IMG/VR virus record: IMGVR_UViG_3300035099_000676
Coordinates: 1 to 38,000 of that record
Source of the DNA: a virus
Strand: one strand, 5' to 3'
DNA: 38,000 nt
Shown here: positions 1-7,771 of the stretch, piece after piece
Layout: each line of letters starts with the position of its first letter
How positions within the stretch are numbered: the first letter of the stretch is position 1
Notes under the pieces: model-generated
What the model was told of the DNA's origin: nothing
Database searches by the model: none
The model's input: the letters and a program-made list of their open reading frames with translations, nothing else
Program-made: the position numbers and the translations under genes

Positions 1-894
1 CAGCGAACCCATGCGGTACGGGTTGCGGCAGACCAGCTGGCTGTAGTGGGTGATCCAGATCACGTCGGAGTCCTTGGTCTTAGCCATGGGCTTGGCCTCG
101 AAATCCTTGAGCACCATGTATTCAAGAAGCTCCTCGTCCACGAAGTCCATGCGGGTCTGGGAGTAGCCGGGCACCTTGATCACCGGCGCACCCTCGAAGT
201 CCAGCGCCTGGTAGCCGCCGGTAAGAACTCCCGGGACCTGCTGCCGGCGCTCGGCGCGCAGCAGATCGCCGTAGCGATACCACTGGGTCGAGCCGGCATA
301 GACCGCGGTCACCCGGCCGCCCCGCGCTTCCACCGTGGACTTCACGTCCCGCATCAGTTCCTCGGTCAAATTGCGCGGGGTGCCGCCGTTGGCGTTGACG
401 TAGGCCTTCCACCAGGTGTAAGTCGCGCGGTCGAGGTTGGCGTAGACGCCGGTATCCGCAATGGCGGCGAACAGCCCGGTGATGTCCTTGCCGGAGTTGC
501 CGGTACCGTCCGACATCAACTGGGTGTTGATGTTGCCGCGCATATCGGAGAGGCCCATGTCCAGCTCCGTGCGCAGCGCGGGCACGATCATGCCGCCCGC
601 GTCGCCCACCGCCTGGGCCAGCCCGGAGACCTCCACCTCGACCTTGTTGAGCTTCCAGCCGAGGAAGGCTTTCTTGAAGCCCTGGTTCCCGGCACCGGCC
701 GCGGAGTCGCCCTCCGCGTAGGAGCCGGCGGAGGCGTTTCCGGCGTAACGCACCGGCCAGCGGATTCCGTCGCCCGCGCCCTGCTTGCGCTGGATGCGGG
801 TGAGCAGGAAGGTGTTGGTGAACAGGGCCTCTACCCACGGGCCCTTGTACAGCTCGACGATCAGACCGGCGAGCGTGTCTGTAGTTGCAGCCAT
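1..894 (-). CDS. Major capsid protein, HK97-like fold (3' end outside window)
   Basis: Reading from ATG at 894, 298 codons are visible before the gene runs out of the window, so the C-terminus is missing. The start follows a clear Shine-Dalgarno, AAGGAG, seven bases upstream. The protein opens MAATTDTLAGLIVELYKG and has the pattern of HK97-type coat proteins: an N-terminal region, a long middle segment (KAFLGWKLNKVEVEVSGLA) and a late segment (DFEGAPVIKVPGY). It would form the icosahedral head shell. It directly follows the scaffold gene, the usual order in head modules. The family call rests on overall pattern and position; I cannot separate HK97 gp5-like from other HK97-fold coat families. 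Confidence 0.82.
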   Translation of the reverse strand, partial: MAATTDTLAGLIVELYKGPWVEALFTNTFLLTRIQRKQGAGDGIRWPVRYAGNASAGSYAEGDSAAGAGNQGFKKAFLGWKLNKVEVEVSGLAQAVGDAGGMIVPALRTELDMGLSDMRGNINTQLMSDGTGNSGKDITGLFAAIADTGVYANLDRATYTWWKAYVNANGGTPRNLTEELMRDVKSTVEARGGRVTAVYAGSTQWYRYGDLLRAERRQQVPGVLTGGYQALDFEGAPVIKVPGYSQTRMDFVDEELLEYMVLKDFEAKPMAKTKDSDVIWITHYSQLVCRNPYRMGSL

Positions 895-945
895 ATCTCA
901 CTCCTTCTTCAGCCCGCCATGACGTTGGCGATGGCAAATGCCGGG

Positions 946-1809
946 CTAGGTCACGCCGGTGCGCAATGCCTGCTCCAGACGATCTCCAGCCTCGGCGAGA
1001 TTCTTGGGAGGCGGCGGGCTCTGTTGAGCCGGATTGCTCGCCGCCCCCACACTCTGCGGCTTCGGTTGCTGCTGCGGCTGGGAGACCAGGTAGGGCTTCT
1101 CGTTCACCAGCGTCTCGACGACCTCGTCCATCCCCGTGACCTTGCCGTCGTCATGCACCTGCACGGCCCCGAACGATGGCAGCGACCTGGCGATCACGAA
1201 GGCGACGTCCGGATCGACAACCCCCTTCGTCTGGGCGGCGAGCAGGAAGCGAGCGCGGATGGCGTCGTCCTTGCGGGCAGCCGCCTCTTTCTCCCGCGCC
1301 TGGCGCTCCTTCTCGTAGAGCTCCTTGAAGCGCTCCTGCTCCTCCAGGGCCTTGCGCTCGGCCTCTTCCTGCGCGGCGGCGATCTCAGCAAGGCGTCGTT
1401 CTGCCGCCTTTGCGCGGGCAGTCAGGGTCGCCATGCGTTCCCGCACGGCGCCCGTGAACTGCTCCTCACCCAACTCCAGGGTGCCGTCCTTGACCAGGCG
1501 ATTCACCTGCTCCTGAGTCAGCTTCACCTGGATGCCCTTCGCCTGTGTCGCCGGCGTGTGCGTTTGAGTCTGGGCGCCATCGGTTTGCTGACCCTGGGGC
1601 GGCTGCTGGCCGCCTGTGGCCGGCTGCCCAGCCTGGGCTGCCTGTCCCCCGGATGCGGACTGCTGCGCCCCGGCGCCTTGTGCGGCGCGTGCCGACTGGG
1701 CTGCGTTTGCACCCTGGCCGGCCTGCCCCGAGCCTGCCGAAGCGGTGTCGGTCTGGCCCTGCCCGCCAGTCTGCTGCTGGTCTTGCTGGTTTTCGGTTCC
1801 TTCGCTCAT
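946..1809 (-). CDS. Capsid scaffold protein
   Basis: This 287-residue protein has three zones. The first ~100 residues are low-complexity and rich in Q, G, A and T. The middle is charged with strong heptad character (AKAAERRLAEIAAAQEEAER onward), predicting a long coiled coil. The C-terminal part is Pro/Gln-rich and ends in a short charged helix (LAEAGDRLEQALR). This is the typical make-up of phage scaffolding proteins, and it lies immediately upstream of the major capsid gene. The start at 1809 (MSEGTENQQ) is preceded by GGAGGGAGACC. A longer frame to 1932 exists, but its extra residues have no ribosome-binding site and look non-native. No protease-like domain is seen, and no separate prohead protease gene is visible in the module. 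Confidence 0.8.
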   Translation of the reverse strand: MSEGTENQQDQQQTGGQGQTDTASAGSGQAGQGANAAQSARAAQGAGAQQSASGGQAAQAGQPATGGQQPPQGQQTDGAQTQTHTPATQAKGIQVKLTQEQVNRLVKDGTLELGEEQFTGAVRERMATLTARAKAAERRLAEIAAAQEEAERKALEEQERFKELYEKERQAREKEAAARKDDAIRARFLLAAQTKGVVDPDVAFVIARSLPSFGAVQVHDDGKVTGMDEVVETLVNEKPYLVSQPQQQPKPQSVGAASNPAQQSPPPPKNLAEAGDRLEQALRTGVT

Positions 1810-1928
1810 GGTCTCCCTCCGGTTTACGCCCCGCGGCGGGTCTGCCTGGATATCGCTCCGGCCGGCGGCCAGGTATCGCCCTGGCGGGCGGTATATCCGA
1901 AGCGGCTTGCCCGCGTCAGCGGCAGCCG

Positions 1929-2300
1929 TCAATCGGCGCTCATGTCCTCCGGCGGCTCCTCCTCCATCGCGCGGTAATGCTTACGCACGTGCGCCAGCGC
2001 CGCCACCCGCGCCGAGCGGGACCACTTGACTCCGCCCCGTGCCCCCGACAGCGCCCCCGCAAGGGCGTGCACCCCGGCGCGGTTCACCACCAGCGTGTCG
2101 CCGCGCAACTCATGATGCGGCCCGCCCCACTCGCTGCGGTTGTCGAGGTCAGGCGCGTAGGCGAAGGCCTCGCGGATCGCCTCGGTCGCGCCCGCCTCGC
2201 CCTCCTCGCGCGCCTCCGCCAGTCGCCGGGCGAGGGCAGTCTTGTCCACGTCGCCCCAGGCGCGGTCCGAGATCTCCGAGTTGTCAATCTTGATCGCCAT
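1929..2300 (-). CDS. Small head-module protein with PHHE domain (copy B)
   Basis: A 123-residue protein starting MAIKIDNSEISDRAW at ATG 2300, with GGAG six bases upstream. It shares a domain with the preceding gene: IDN...S..AW near the start, I.EAF.YAP in the middle, GPHHE.R..LVVNR, then ALAHVRKHYRA at the C-terminus. From general knowledge, similar PHHE/H-rich segments occur in phage capsid modules, sometimes fused to prohead proteases or other head proteins, but the role is not established. Its position directly before the scaffold gene suggests a structural or assembly function. The copy has a longer acidic tail (EEEPPEDMSAD) than its paralogue. Confidence 0.7.
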   Translation of the reverse strand: MAIKIDNSEISDRAWGDVDKTALARRLAEAREEGEAGATEAIREAFAYAPDLDNRSEWGGPHHELRGDTLVVNRAGVHALAGALSGARGGVKWSRSARVAALAHVRKHYRAMEEEPPEDMSAD

Positions 2301-2311
2301 GGCTGCCTCCA

Positions 2312-2644
2312 TCACTCGCCGATGGGTACATCATCACAGGCCCGCAGGTGCCGCCGTAGGTGGGCCAGCGCATCCACGCGCGCGGCCTGAGGGATGACGT
2401 TGCGGTCCTCCTCGCGGGGGTAACTCATCACCCCTGTCGCCCGGTAGAGGGCGTCGCGGTTGATGATCAGCACGCCGTTGCGGACCTCGTGGTGCGGGCC
2501 CACGGCCTCCCGACCTGGCGGCGCATAGCAGAAGGCCTCTGCGATCAGCCCGGCATCGGCATCCCGCAGCGCCTCGCGCAGCGCGTCCTCCGCCTCCTCG
2601 TCCCACGCCGCATTGCTCACCCGCTCGTTGTCTATGAGCAGCAT
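2312..2644 (-). CDS. Small head-module protein with PHHE domain (copy A)
   Basis: A 110-residue paralogue of the next gene, 11 bases upstream of it. The chosen start, MLLIDNERVSN at 2644, aligns with the MAIKIDN start of the paralogue and has GAGG six bases upstream; the frame stays open to 2671. Shared signatures are IDN, AEAFCYAPP, GPHHEVR, LIINR and DALAHLRRHLRA. It is the first gene after the leader with promoter and terminator at 2684-2898, so it opens the capsid transcription unit. Function unknown. Tandem duplication followed by divergence is the simplest history. Confidence 0.7.
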   Translation of the reverse strand: MLLIDNERVSNAAWDEEAEDALREALRDADAGLIAEAFCYAPPGREAVGPHHEVRNGVLIINRDALYRATGVMSYPREEDRNVIPQAARVDALAHLRRHLRACDDVPIGE

Positions 2645-2683
2645 CGCTATCCTCGCGCCTGCCTGACTCACCCCGTTCGGCCC

Positions 2684-2740
2684 AAAAAAGAAAGCGGGCT
2701 CCCCCGAATCCCGATCTCTCGGAACTCAGGGAAGCCCGCC
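2684..2740 (-). terminator. Rho-independent terminator/attenuator before capsid unit
   Basis: On the minus strand GCGGGCT (2733-2739) pairs with AGCCCGC (2694-2700), with CCC/GGG extending the stem inward. The stem is followed by TTTCTTTTTT (2693-2684). It lies about 40 bases upstream of the first capsid-unit gene and about 125 bases downstream of a promoter on the same strand. Confidence 0.78.
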
Positions 2741-2863
2741 TCATCTTGCTCGATGCCAGCAGGCGAACGCCTAACGGCTATTCAGTTTCCGGGTGGGCCG
2801 CCCGGCCCCGCGGACATAAGCCCGCCGAGCGGCCCGATCTGCACGTTCAGCGCATGCAGGTTT
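2684..2863 (-). ncRNA. Structured leader or small RNA upstream of capsid unit
   Basis: The predicted transcript runs from about 2863, just after the -10 box, to the terminator near 2684, roughly 180 nt. It contains short GC hairpins (GGCGTTCGCC near 2761-2770; GGGCCGGGCGGCCC near 2795-2808) and a 25-nt segment (2736-2760) identical to one in the leader before the portal gene (7636-7660). Its core reads GGCATCGAGCAAGATGAGG. In both leaders this segment runs into the terminator's 5' arm. It may be an attenuator or antitermination leader, or an independent small RNA. No known riboswitch class was recognised. Confidence 0.5.
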
Positions 2864-2869
2864 GGGAGC

Positions 2870-2898
2870 AGTTTAGCACCGCGCGGCGCCCCTGTCAA
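2870..2898 (-). promoter_or_regulatory. Sigma70-like promoter for capsid unit
   Basis: On the minus strand a perfect -35 TTGACA (2898-2893) is followed after exactly 17 bases by TAAACT (2875-2870), which matches 4 of 6 of TATAAT. Initiation would fall near 2863. The host-type consensus suggests reading by the bacterial polymerase. Confidence 0.72.
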
Positions 2899-3035
2899 TC
2901 CTCTTGGGGGCCCATCTGGTAGCATAGCGATTATGTCCCCATGCAACTGCGGGTGCACACAACGGCGGGTGCAAACAGCAAGCGGAGTAACCGCAAGCGT
3001 AGCTGTCCGGTTTGTGGCGGTTAAGGAGGCATTCG

Positions 3036-3125
3036 GTGTGTCTGTGGCTGGGGGTTGCCGAAGGCGGCGTTTGGGTTTGCTGGGTCCTCGATATCCTCAA
3101 GATCGGCGAGCAGAACACCAAGTGA
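3036..3125 (+). CDS. Possible 29-residue hydrophobic peptide
   Basis: GTG at 3036 sits six bases after a strong AAGGAGG and opens 29 codons ending TGA at 3123-3125. The peptide begins MCLWLGVAEGGVWVCWVLDI and could insert in a membrane. The AAGGAGG overlaps the stop of another short frame (2941-3024, 27 residues, ending RKRSCPVCGG) on the same strand. Nothing is recognised and no clear promoter is seen. This is a weak candidate resting on the ribosome-binding site alone. Confidence 0.25.
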   Translation: MCLWLGVAEGGVWVCWVLDILKIGEQNTK

Positions 3126-3845
3126 AATCCTGTCAAGCGCGCATCCCGCGCGGCGCGAACGGCCCGCTGGTCACACACAACATATGGGGTCTTCCCGAAT
3201 GCCCTGCCCCTAGATGCAGCGGTTTGCCGCCAGAGAGGTACAGATTCCCATCGGCATTACTGACAACCACCGCCGTGCTGGTCACACTTGGGCCGCTTGT
3301 TGTGGAATACCTCTATCGTGGAAACTTGTGAATGGTTATGTGGAAGAATCTCACGGAGGCATTATGTGCCGAAGGAGGTGATGAGCCGTGGGGCACATTT
3401 TGCTCGCGCCGGGAGGCACCAGTCCGGTGGCTCCGGACTGACTGCGCGTCGCTCCGGCAGTGGGCACCGAGAGGCTAGCCATCTCCCGACCACTGCCGGA
3501 CGACACTCCCGGAAGGCTGGAGGTCACAGCAGCCTGTGAGAAGAAGGCCGGAAGGCCGGTATGCAGCCTTACCTGCCCACTGTGACTTGGAGCCGGGCCT
3601 CGGATTCCTGCATGCCGCCCGGACGGTTGGCCTCCGTCCCGACGGAGAGTCCGGGGCCTGGCACCGCTTGTCCTTTCCATATTACGCCCCGATTTTGAGA
3701 TGGGTCAAGTTGCGGTTGCGGTCGTGTCTCGGCCGCTCCGCCGCCATCAGCCCCGTATCGGCGCTTCACGCTAGGGCCTACTGCCCGCAGGGAAAGACGG
3801 TACCCGTCGAGAATGTGGGAGCAAAACCTAGTGGGAACGGTCAGC
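3126..3845. other. Long intergenic region with strong inverted repeats
   Basis: About 720 bases without a convincing gene. The part from 3350 to 3660 is dense in inverted repeats: AGTCCGG/CCGGACT (3421-3427, 3433-3439), an 11-bp perfect stem TCCGGCAGTGG/CCACTGCCGGA (3453-3463, 3490-3500) enclosing GGCTAGCC, a GGCCGGAAGGCCGG element near 3546-3559, and GGACGG/CCGTCC (3621-3626, 3634-3639). A full anti-16S match, AAGGAGGTGAT, occurs at 3372-3382, but the frame after it has no protein-like composition. The region could be a structured RNA, a long leader of the 3846 gene, or remnants of inserted DNA. I compared it by eye with RNase P, tmRNA, SRP, T-box and cobalamin motifs and found no match. Confidence 0.4.
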
Positions 3846-4712
3846 ATGCCCAAACCGGGGAAAAGCGAGTCCCAGCCACAACTGCCCGCTCGCCTCGGTG
3901 AGATATGCGATTGGATCTCGCAGCAGGTGGGAAAGTGGAGCCTTCCTCAATCGCTCCACGTAAGGAAGGCCGCTAGCGCTGCAGACATGCGGAATGTCGT
4001 TAACTTAGGCATTCGGGCGCTTGGTTCCCATGCGTTCGGGGAGGGGGCCTTTATCCTCTGGCAGCGTGACCTGCAAGCATTCTATATTGCTTACTGGGTA
4101 GCAGGCGGACAGGAAGAACCAGTAGGTTACCTTGACTTTTTTGGAATTGACCCCGCCGTGCGGTTCTTCGAACATGTCTTGCTGTGTGATGGTAGGCCCG
4201 AGAATTTCGAGAACCCTCGAGCCGAGAGAATAGCCGTTGCTGCTGTCCCGCGAGGCGAGTGGAGGCGACTTGCACGGATTGATCTCTATGTTCCTGCGCT
4301 TGTTGCGGTGACGCCCACGCGCGTATCCCCCCAATGTGCTTCTCTGGTCAGGGGGCACATCTGCGTTGCGCTATTGAGAGAGGCATGTCGCGATCTAGCT
4401 CCTTTCCACAACTTGATCCTCCGGCGCCTCGCGACGACGCTCGTGGAGGTGGCCCCTGGTTCCCCGGTGCGCTATCATGCAGAGCGATGGGCGAAGAAGC
4501 TCGGATTTGGCAAGTTTGACGCCTATGAGCGTCTACACCCTATGGTTGGGCTTCATGCGGCCCTATATGCTTGGCCGTTCTGCGGTCGCCTCCGTCGCTT
4601 TTTTCGAAGGCTCCACAGACTTGCCGTCTTTCTCAAGCCGTTCATGGAATTCCTGGCTTGGGCGTGGCGCCTCGTCCGGAATCTTCTTGTTGTCGCGGGA
4701 ATAGCCATATAG
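3846..4712 (+). CDS. Hypothetical protein, faint GNAT-like middle, hydrophobic C-terminus
   Basis: A 288-residue protein on the strand opposite the phage operons, in visibly less GC-rich DNA than its neighbours. From the ATG at 3846 it reads MPKPGKSESQPQLPARLGEI; an upstream ATG at 3813 is possible, and neither has a good ribosome-binding site. Residues ~170-220 (LVRGHICVALLREACRDLAP, later AERWAKKLGFGKFDAYERL) faintly recall the C-terminal half of GNAT acyltransferases, where ALL..A and KLGF motifs occur. This is only a suggestion. The last ~70 residues are rich in W, F, L and R with hydrophobic stretches (FLAWAWRLVRNLLVVAGIAI), suggesting membrane association. It sits between the MuF and capsid units as probable cargo. 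Confidence 0.55.
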   Translation: MPKPGKSESQPQLPARLGEICDWISQQVGKWSLPQSLHVRKAASAADMRNVVNLGIRALGSHAFGEGAFILWQRDLQAFYIAYWVAGGQEEPVGYLDFFGIDPAVRFFEHVLLCDGRPENFENPRAERIAVAAVPRGEWRRLARIDLYVPALVAVTPTRVSPQCASLVRGHICVALLREACRDLAPFHNLILRRLATTLVEVAPGSPVRYHAERWAKKLGFGKFDAYERLHPMVGLHAALYAWPFCGRLRRFFRRLHRLAVFLKPFMEFLAWAWRLVRNLLVVAGIAI

Positions 4713-4821
4713 TCACTGGCGGGGGATGGCTCTTCTATGGCAGGGCGCTCCAGGCCATACGTCGCTCCTTTTTCGGGATTCGGTCGGGAATGAAATACCC
4801 GATTCGTCTCCCCTCATTCTA

Positions 4822-5826
4822 TCAGGCTGCGAAGCCGTTCAGTCTCCGACGCGGCGGCCTACCAGTGCTGCCGAATTCTCCCATTGGGGAGCGGATTTCC
4901 CGTCGGAACTGCCGCTGCAAGTCCGCCGGCGTGCGGTTCAGCAGGTCGGGTGAGATAATCCCGCGCTTCTTCTCCTCGTCGGTTGCGAGACGCTCTACAA
5001 ACGGCGTCAGCACATGTACACAGCGCGGGTGGAAAGGCGGGCCGCCGTTGATCGCGCTGATCGGCGGGTACACGGGGTGCGGCTCGTCACCGATGTTGAC
5101 GATGACGTTCTCGTAGTAGAGGCAGAAGTCTCCCGCGTTGTGAGCCGAGACCTGGGCGAGGGTGATGTTGTGCTCGCGCAGCCGGTTGATGGTGCCCTGG
5201 GTCATGGCCTCGCGCGTGGTCGTCCGCGCCACCATCTCCGTGTAGCGGTCCAGGTCCCACTTGCGGCCGAGGCGATCCGTGAAGAACGGCCGTCCCTTCT
5301 CAATCAGCCGCTCCTGGATGGCCTTGCTGACATCCAGTCTCGTCTTGCCCTCGACGATCCCCTTCGCGACCTCCTCCATGCCGACCCGGCGGAAGACGTC
5401 ATCAGCCCTTCGTCCGATCTGTGCGATCGCGAAGTCGGCCGTCCGCAGCAGCTCCCCGGTCGCCGCTTCCGCCGCCTCGCGATGCACCTGAGCGAAAACG
5501 TCAGACTGCGGGCGCCCGAGGTTGATGCCGGCGCGCCGGATGTTGCGAATCCCGTCGTCGGCGAATTCCATGCCGAGCCGATACGAGGCCGGCATGTTCA
5601 TCTGCGCCCAGGCCGCGGTCTCATCGCCCAGATTGCTCAGCACGACGTTGTACTGCCGCAGGTGGGCAAGGGCGTACCGGCGCTGCGCGAGAGTGGCGGA
5701 GGCGCTGCTGAGTACTTCCAGCGCGTCGGCCATCCCCTTCCGATAGACGGCCGCGAGGGAATTCAATGGCCCCTCGAACGCCCGCCGGAACTCCTCCACC
5801 TTGGCGCGGCTGATGAGCCTGGGCAT
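4822..5826 (-). CDS. Phage head morphogenesis protein, MuF/SPP1 gp7 type (minor capsid)
   Basis: A 334-residue protein placed right after the portal gene, as expected for MuF-family minor head proteins. These are internal capsid proteins bound to the portal in a few copies. The C-terminal third has the family hallmark: an ARTTTREAM helix, then a segment ending in PPFHPRCVHVLTPFV (Cys/His, around residues 268-282). The N-terminal two thirds are mostly helical. ATG 5826 is preceded by GGGGTGAG. No toxin domain follows the MuF region; the tail of ~50 residues is basic and low in complexity. Confidence 0.8.
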   Translation of the reverse strand: MPRLISRAKVEEFRRAFEGPLNSLAAVYRKGMADALEVLSSASATLAQRRYALAHLRQYNVVLSNLGDETAAWAQMNMPASYRLGMEFADDGIRNIRRAGINLGRPQSDVFAQVHREAAEAATGELLRTADFAIAQIGRRADDVFRRVGMEEVAKGIVEGKTRLDVSKAIQERLIEKGRPFFTDRLGRKWDLDRYTEMVARTTTREAMTQGTINRLREHNITLAQVSAHNAGDFCLYYENVIVNIGDEPHPVYPPISAINGGPPFHPRCVHVLTPFVERLATDEEKKRGIISPDLLNRTPADLQRQFRREIRSPMGEFGSTGRPPRRRLNGFAA

Positions 5827-5829
5827 GTC

Positions 5830-6036
5830 TCACCCCGAACGCTGACGACGGATGTGCGCGAGTAGCCGCAGCAGGCAGAGCAGCAGGCGCCGCCACCAGG
5901 GCGCGGGAGTGGGGGAGGAGGCGGTTTCCGCGGCTGCCCGCTCGAGCAGCCGCGCCTCTTGCGCGGCCATGAGACGCCAGACGTCTTCGCGGCGATGCCC
6001 CGCCAGGCCGAGCTGCTTGCGTCGGCGCTTATTCAT
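5830..6036 (-). CDS. Small basic protein with C-terminal hydrophobic helix
   Basis: A 68-residue protein between portal and MuF genes, ending three bases before the MuF start. From ATG 6036 it begins MNKRRRKQLGLAGHRREDVW and ends with an amphipathic/hydrophobic stretch WWRRLLLCLLRLLAHIRR. The frame is open to 6102, but the extra residues encode the dispersed repeat at 6076-6097 and are unlikely to be native. Function unknown; the strongly basic N-terminus suggests binding to nucleic acid or an acidic partner. Confidence 0.55.
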   Translation of the reverse strand: MNKRRRKQLGLAGHRREDVWRLMAAQEARLLERAAAETASSPTPAPWWRRLLLCLLRLLAHIRRQRSG

Positions 6037-6075
6037 CGCCCCGTAGACGCGGCTGTGGAACAGTGGCGCAGACCC

Positions 6076-6097
6076 GCCCTGAGCGCAGCCGAAGGGT
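6076..6097. repeat. Dispersed repeat, family 1 (copy 1)
   Basis: GCCCTGAGCGCAGCCGAAGG-type element just after the portal stop codon. Related copies lie at 7811-7830, 15131-15151 and 26060-26081, with consensus GCCCTGAGCnTGTCGAAGGG. Its two ends are imperfect inverted repeats. Confidence 0.65.
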
Positions 6098-6098
6098 C

Positions 6099-7580
6099 TC
6101 AAATCTGCGCTCCTTCCGCGTTCTCCTCGCCGACGTCGCGCCGCGCGGTCGAGCCACGCCGCCCAGCCGCTCCGGTCAGCGCCACCGCCTGGCCGGTCTC
6201 TTCGGCGATCCGCGCCATCTCCGCCTCGACCGCGTCCGGCCCGTCGAGCCTGCGCACGGACGATTCGATGCTGGTGTTGCCGGCGGCCAGACGCTGCGCC
6301 TCCATCTGCACCATCTCCATCATGTCCTCGGGCAGACCATCCGCCCAGTTGATGACGGGCGCGCGCGGCTCATATCCCGCGCCGCCGTGGATGGCCTCGA
6401 GCTGCTGCGCGCACAGCAGCGCCGCTTTGAGCGCACGGTCGTAGTACAGCCGCTTGCGGTTCACCTTGGCTAGGGTGCGCAGCAGCCGCAGCCGCAGCGC
6501 CCGACCCGACTCGGCCACGCCGTATTTGTCCAACCCGAAGGCCGAGGGCGCGGTCTCGCTCATCAGGAAGATCATCTCCATCAGCCGATCAACCTCGGAG
6601 AAGGCCGCGGTCAGATGGGCGTCCCAGGTGATGTACGACGGCGGCTGCTCGCCGGCGCCCAGTTGAATGGCCTCCATGCGGTCGAACCGCACCTTCCCGT
6701 CCTCGTCCACGAAGCTCGGCGGCAGCACGATCTTCGGGGCGACGTGCTTCTGCAGCACCTCGTCAATCTGCGATATGCGATCATTGAGCGCCTCGAAAAG
6801 CGACTCCAGCCCCTCGTAGTCGCTGATCCCCCAGAAGCGCGAGCCGTAGCGGAAGTTGGGCGCGTGAAAGATCGGGATGTGGTCGAGGCCGGTCTCCTCC
6901 TCTTCGGGCAGGTCCTGGTAGGCTTCGAGAGTATTGAGGGGAATCTGCTGGAGCGCCTTGCCGCCAATGCTGATGGTGGCGGCCTGGCTGCCGGACACGG
7001 TGAGGGTGGAGATGCTGCCCAGGTCGAAGAGCTGGTGACGGATGACGCCTGGCTCGTGCACCTCTGCTCGCAGGTAGGCCCGCTTTGTGTCCTGCGGATC
7101 ACGTTTCACCCAGGCGAGGGTGACGCGGACGACCCTGCGCACATCGTCGTCATCCAGTTCGGGGAAGTAGATGCTGGCCGGCACCTCCTCGATGATCGCC
7201 TCGGGTTGGTCGGCCTGCGGAGTGCGCTTCCCCCAGCGCACCTTGTAGACCGCGTCTCCCCGGAACGAGTTGCTGAGCGCGGATTCGTAGTTCGCGGTAT
7301 GCAAGTTGTTGCCGGCGACGATGCGGTCGAGGGCCTCCTGCACCTGCTCGTCGCCATCGGGAGCGAGAAAGTCCGGCTGCTCGCCGAACAGGAGGTCAGC
7401 CGAAAGGCGGGAGATCACGCCCGCCATGTTGGCCGCGATGTATCGCCGCAGCTGGTAGCGCCCGGGCATCCCGGCGTACAAGTCCTTGTGCCGGCCCAGG
7501 AACAACTTCTCGTAGCGCGCGTAGGCCTCGACGCGCTGCCGATGCTCAGCAGGCGGATATGTCTTGAAGTCGATCGCCAT
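6099..7580 (-). CDS. Portal protein (SPP1 gp6-like)
   Basis: A 493-residue portal. It forms the dodecameric ring at the packaging vertex, where the terminase docks. Recognisable features are the early conserved region (ANMAGVISRLSADLLFGEQP), the segment HIPIFHAPNFRYGSRFWGISDYEG that precedes LFEALNDRISQIDEVL, and the late helical part (ESGRALRLRLLRTLAKVNRKR), matching SPP1-type portals in order and length. Of two adjacent ATGs (7583, 7580) the second has the better spacing from GGAGG. The gene is preceded by a promoter, a structured leader and a terminator. The C-terminal tail is low-complexity. Confidence 0.88.
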   Translation of the reverse strand: MAIDFKTYPPAEHRQRVEAYARYEKLFLGRHKDLYAGMPGRYQLRRYIAANMAGVISRLSADLLFGEQPDFLAPDGDEQVQEALDRIVAGNNLHTANYESALSNSFRGDAVYKVRWGKRTPQADQPEAIIEEVPASIYFPELDDDDVRRVVRVTLAWVKRDPQDTKRAYLRAEVHEPGVIRHQLFDLGSISTLTVSGSQAATISIGGKALQQIPLNTLEAYQDLPEEEETGLDHIPIFHAPNFRYGSRFWGISDYEGLESLFEALNDRISQIDEVLQKHVAPKIVLPPSFVDEDGKVRFDRMEAIQLGAGEQPPSYITWDAHLTAAFSEVDRLMEMIFLMSETAPSAFGLDKYGVAESGRALRLRLLRTLAKVNRKRLYYDRALKAALLCAQQLEAIHGGAGYEPRAPVINWADGLPEDMMEMVQMEAQRLAAGNTSIESSVRRLDGPDAVEAEMARIAEETGQAVALTGAAGRRGSTARRDVGEENAEGAQI

Positions 7581-7595
7581 CATGCCCTCCGGCCA

Positions 7596-7637
7596 AAGAA
7601 AAAGACGGCCCGCCCCGATCACGTCGGGACGCGGGCC
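7596..7637 (-). terminator. Rho-independent terminator/attenuator before portal
   Basis: On the minus strand GGCCCGC-GT-CCCGA (7637-7624) folds on TCGGG-GCGGGCC (7618-7607) around a CGTGA loop, a nearly perfect 12-bp stem. CTTTTTCTTT (7604-7596) follows directly. The portal start lies 16 bases further on. Confidence 0.85.
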
Positions 7638-7690
7638 GCCTCATCTTGCTCGATGCCAGCGGTCTCTGCGGCGGACTTGCAGTCCGCCGA

Positions 7691-7720
7691 CCTGCCTGTG
7701 CGTGTCCGCACGCAGACAGG
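7691..7720. repeat. Dispersed repeat, family 2 (copy 1)
   Basis: A 30-bp imperfect palindrome. Its reverse complement begins CCTGTCTGCGTGCGGACACG. A second copy at 26028-26057 matches it at 26 of 30 positions. Here it forms a hairpin inside the portal leader; the other copy lies inside a gene. Confidence 0.65.
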
Positions 7721-7771
7721 TTATGCCCGGATTATCGTACCAGAGCGACGATTCCCGGCCAACTGCAGTGG

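Larger units (their letters stand above)
7596..7765 (-). ncRNA. Structured leader or small RNA upstream of portal
   Basis: The predicted transcript starts near 7765 and runs about 170 nt to the terminator. In order it contains a long hairpin from a dispersed repeat (7691-7720), a second hairpin formed by CGGCGGACT and AGTCCGCCG (about 7669-7689), the 25-nt segment shared with the capsid leader (7636-7660), and the terminator. Either an attenuated 5' leader of the portal unit or a separate small RNA. The shared segment contains ATGAGG, but no ribosome-binding site precedes it. Confidence 0.5.

Noticed and set aside
46-1977. A 643-codon plus-strand open frame across the capsid and scaffold genes
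   Set aside because: It is antisense to two well-supported genes, has no ribosome-binding site and lacks protein-like composition; long antisense frames are expected in GC-rich DNA.
3546-3660. Resemblance to a cobalamin riboswitch (CCCACTGTGA followed by GGAGCC)
   Set aside because: The box order and the closing CCTGCC element are missing, and no B12-related gene follows.
7620-7660. Leader peptide starting at ATGAGG in the shared 25-nt box
   Set aside because: Both leaders would give MRR-starting peptides, but there is no ribosome-binding site and the peptides diverge at once. Conservation ends at the terminator arm, which fits RNA function better.
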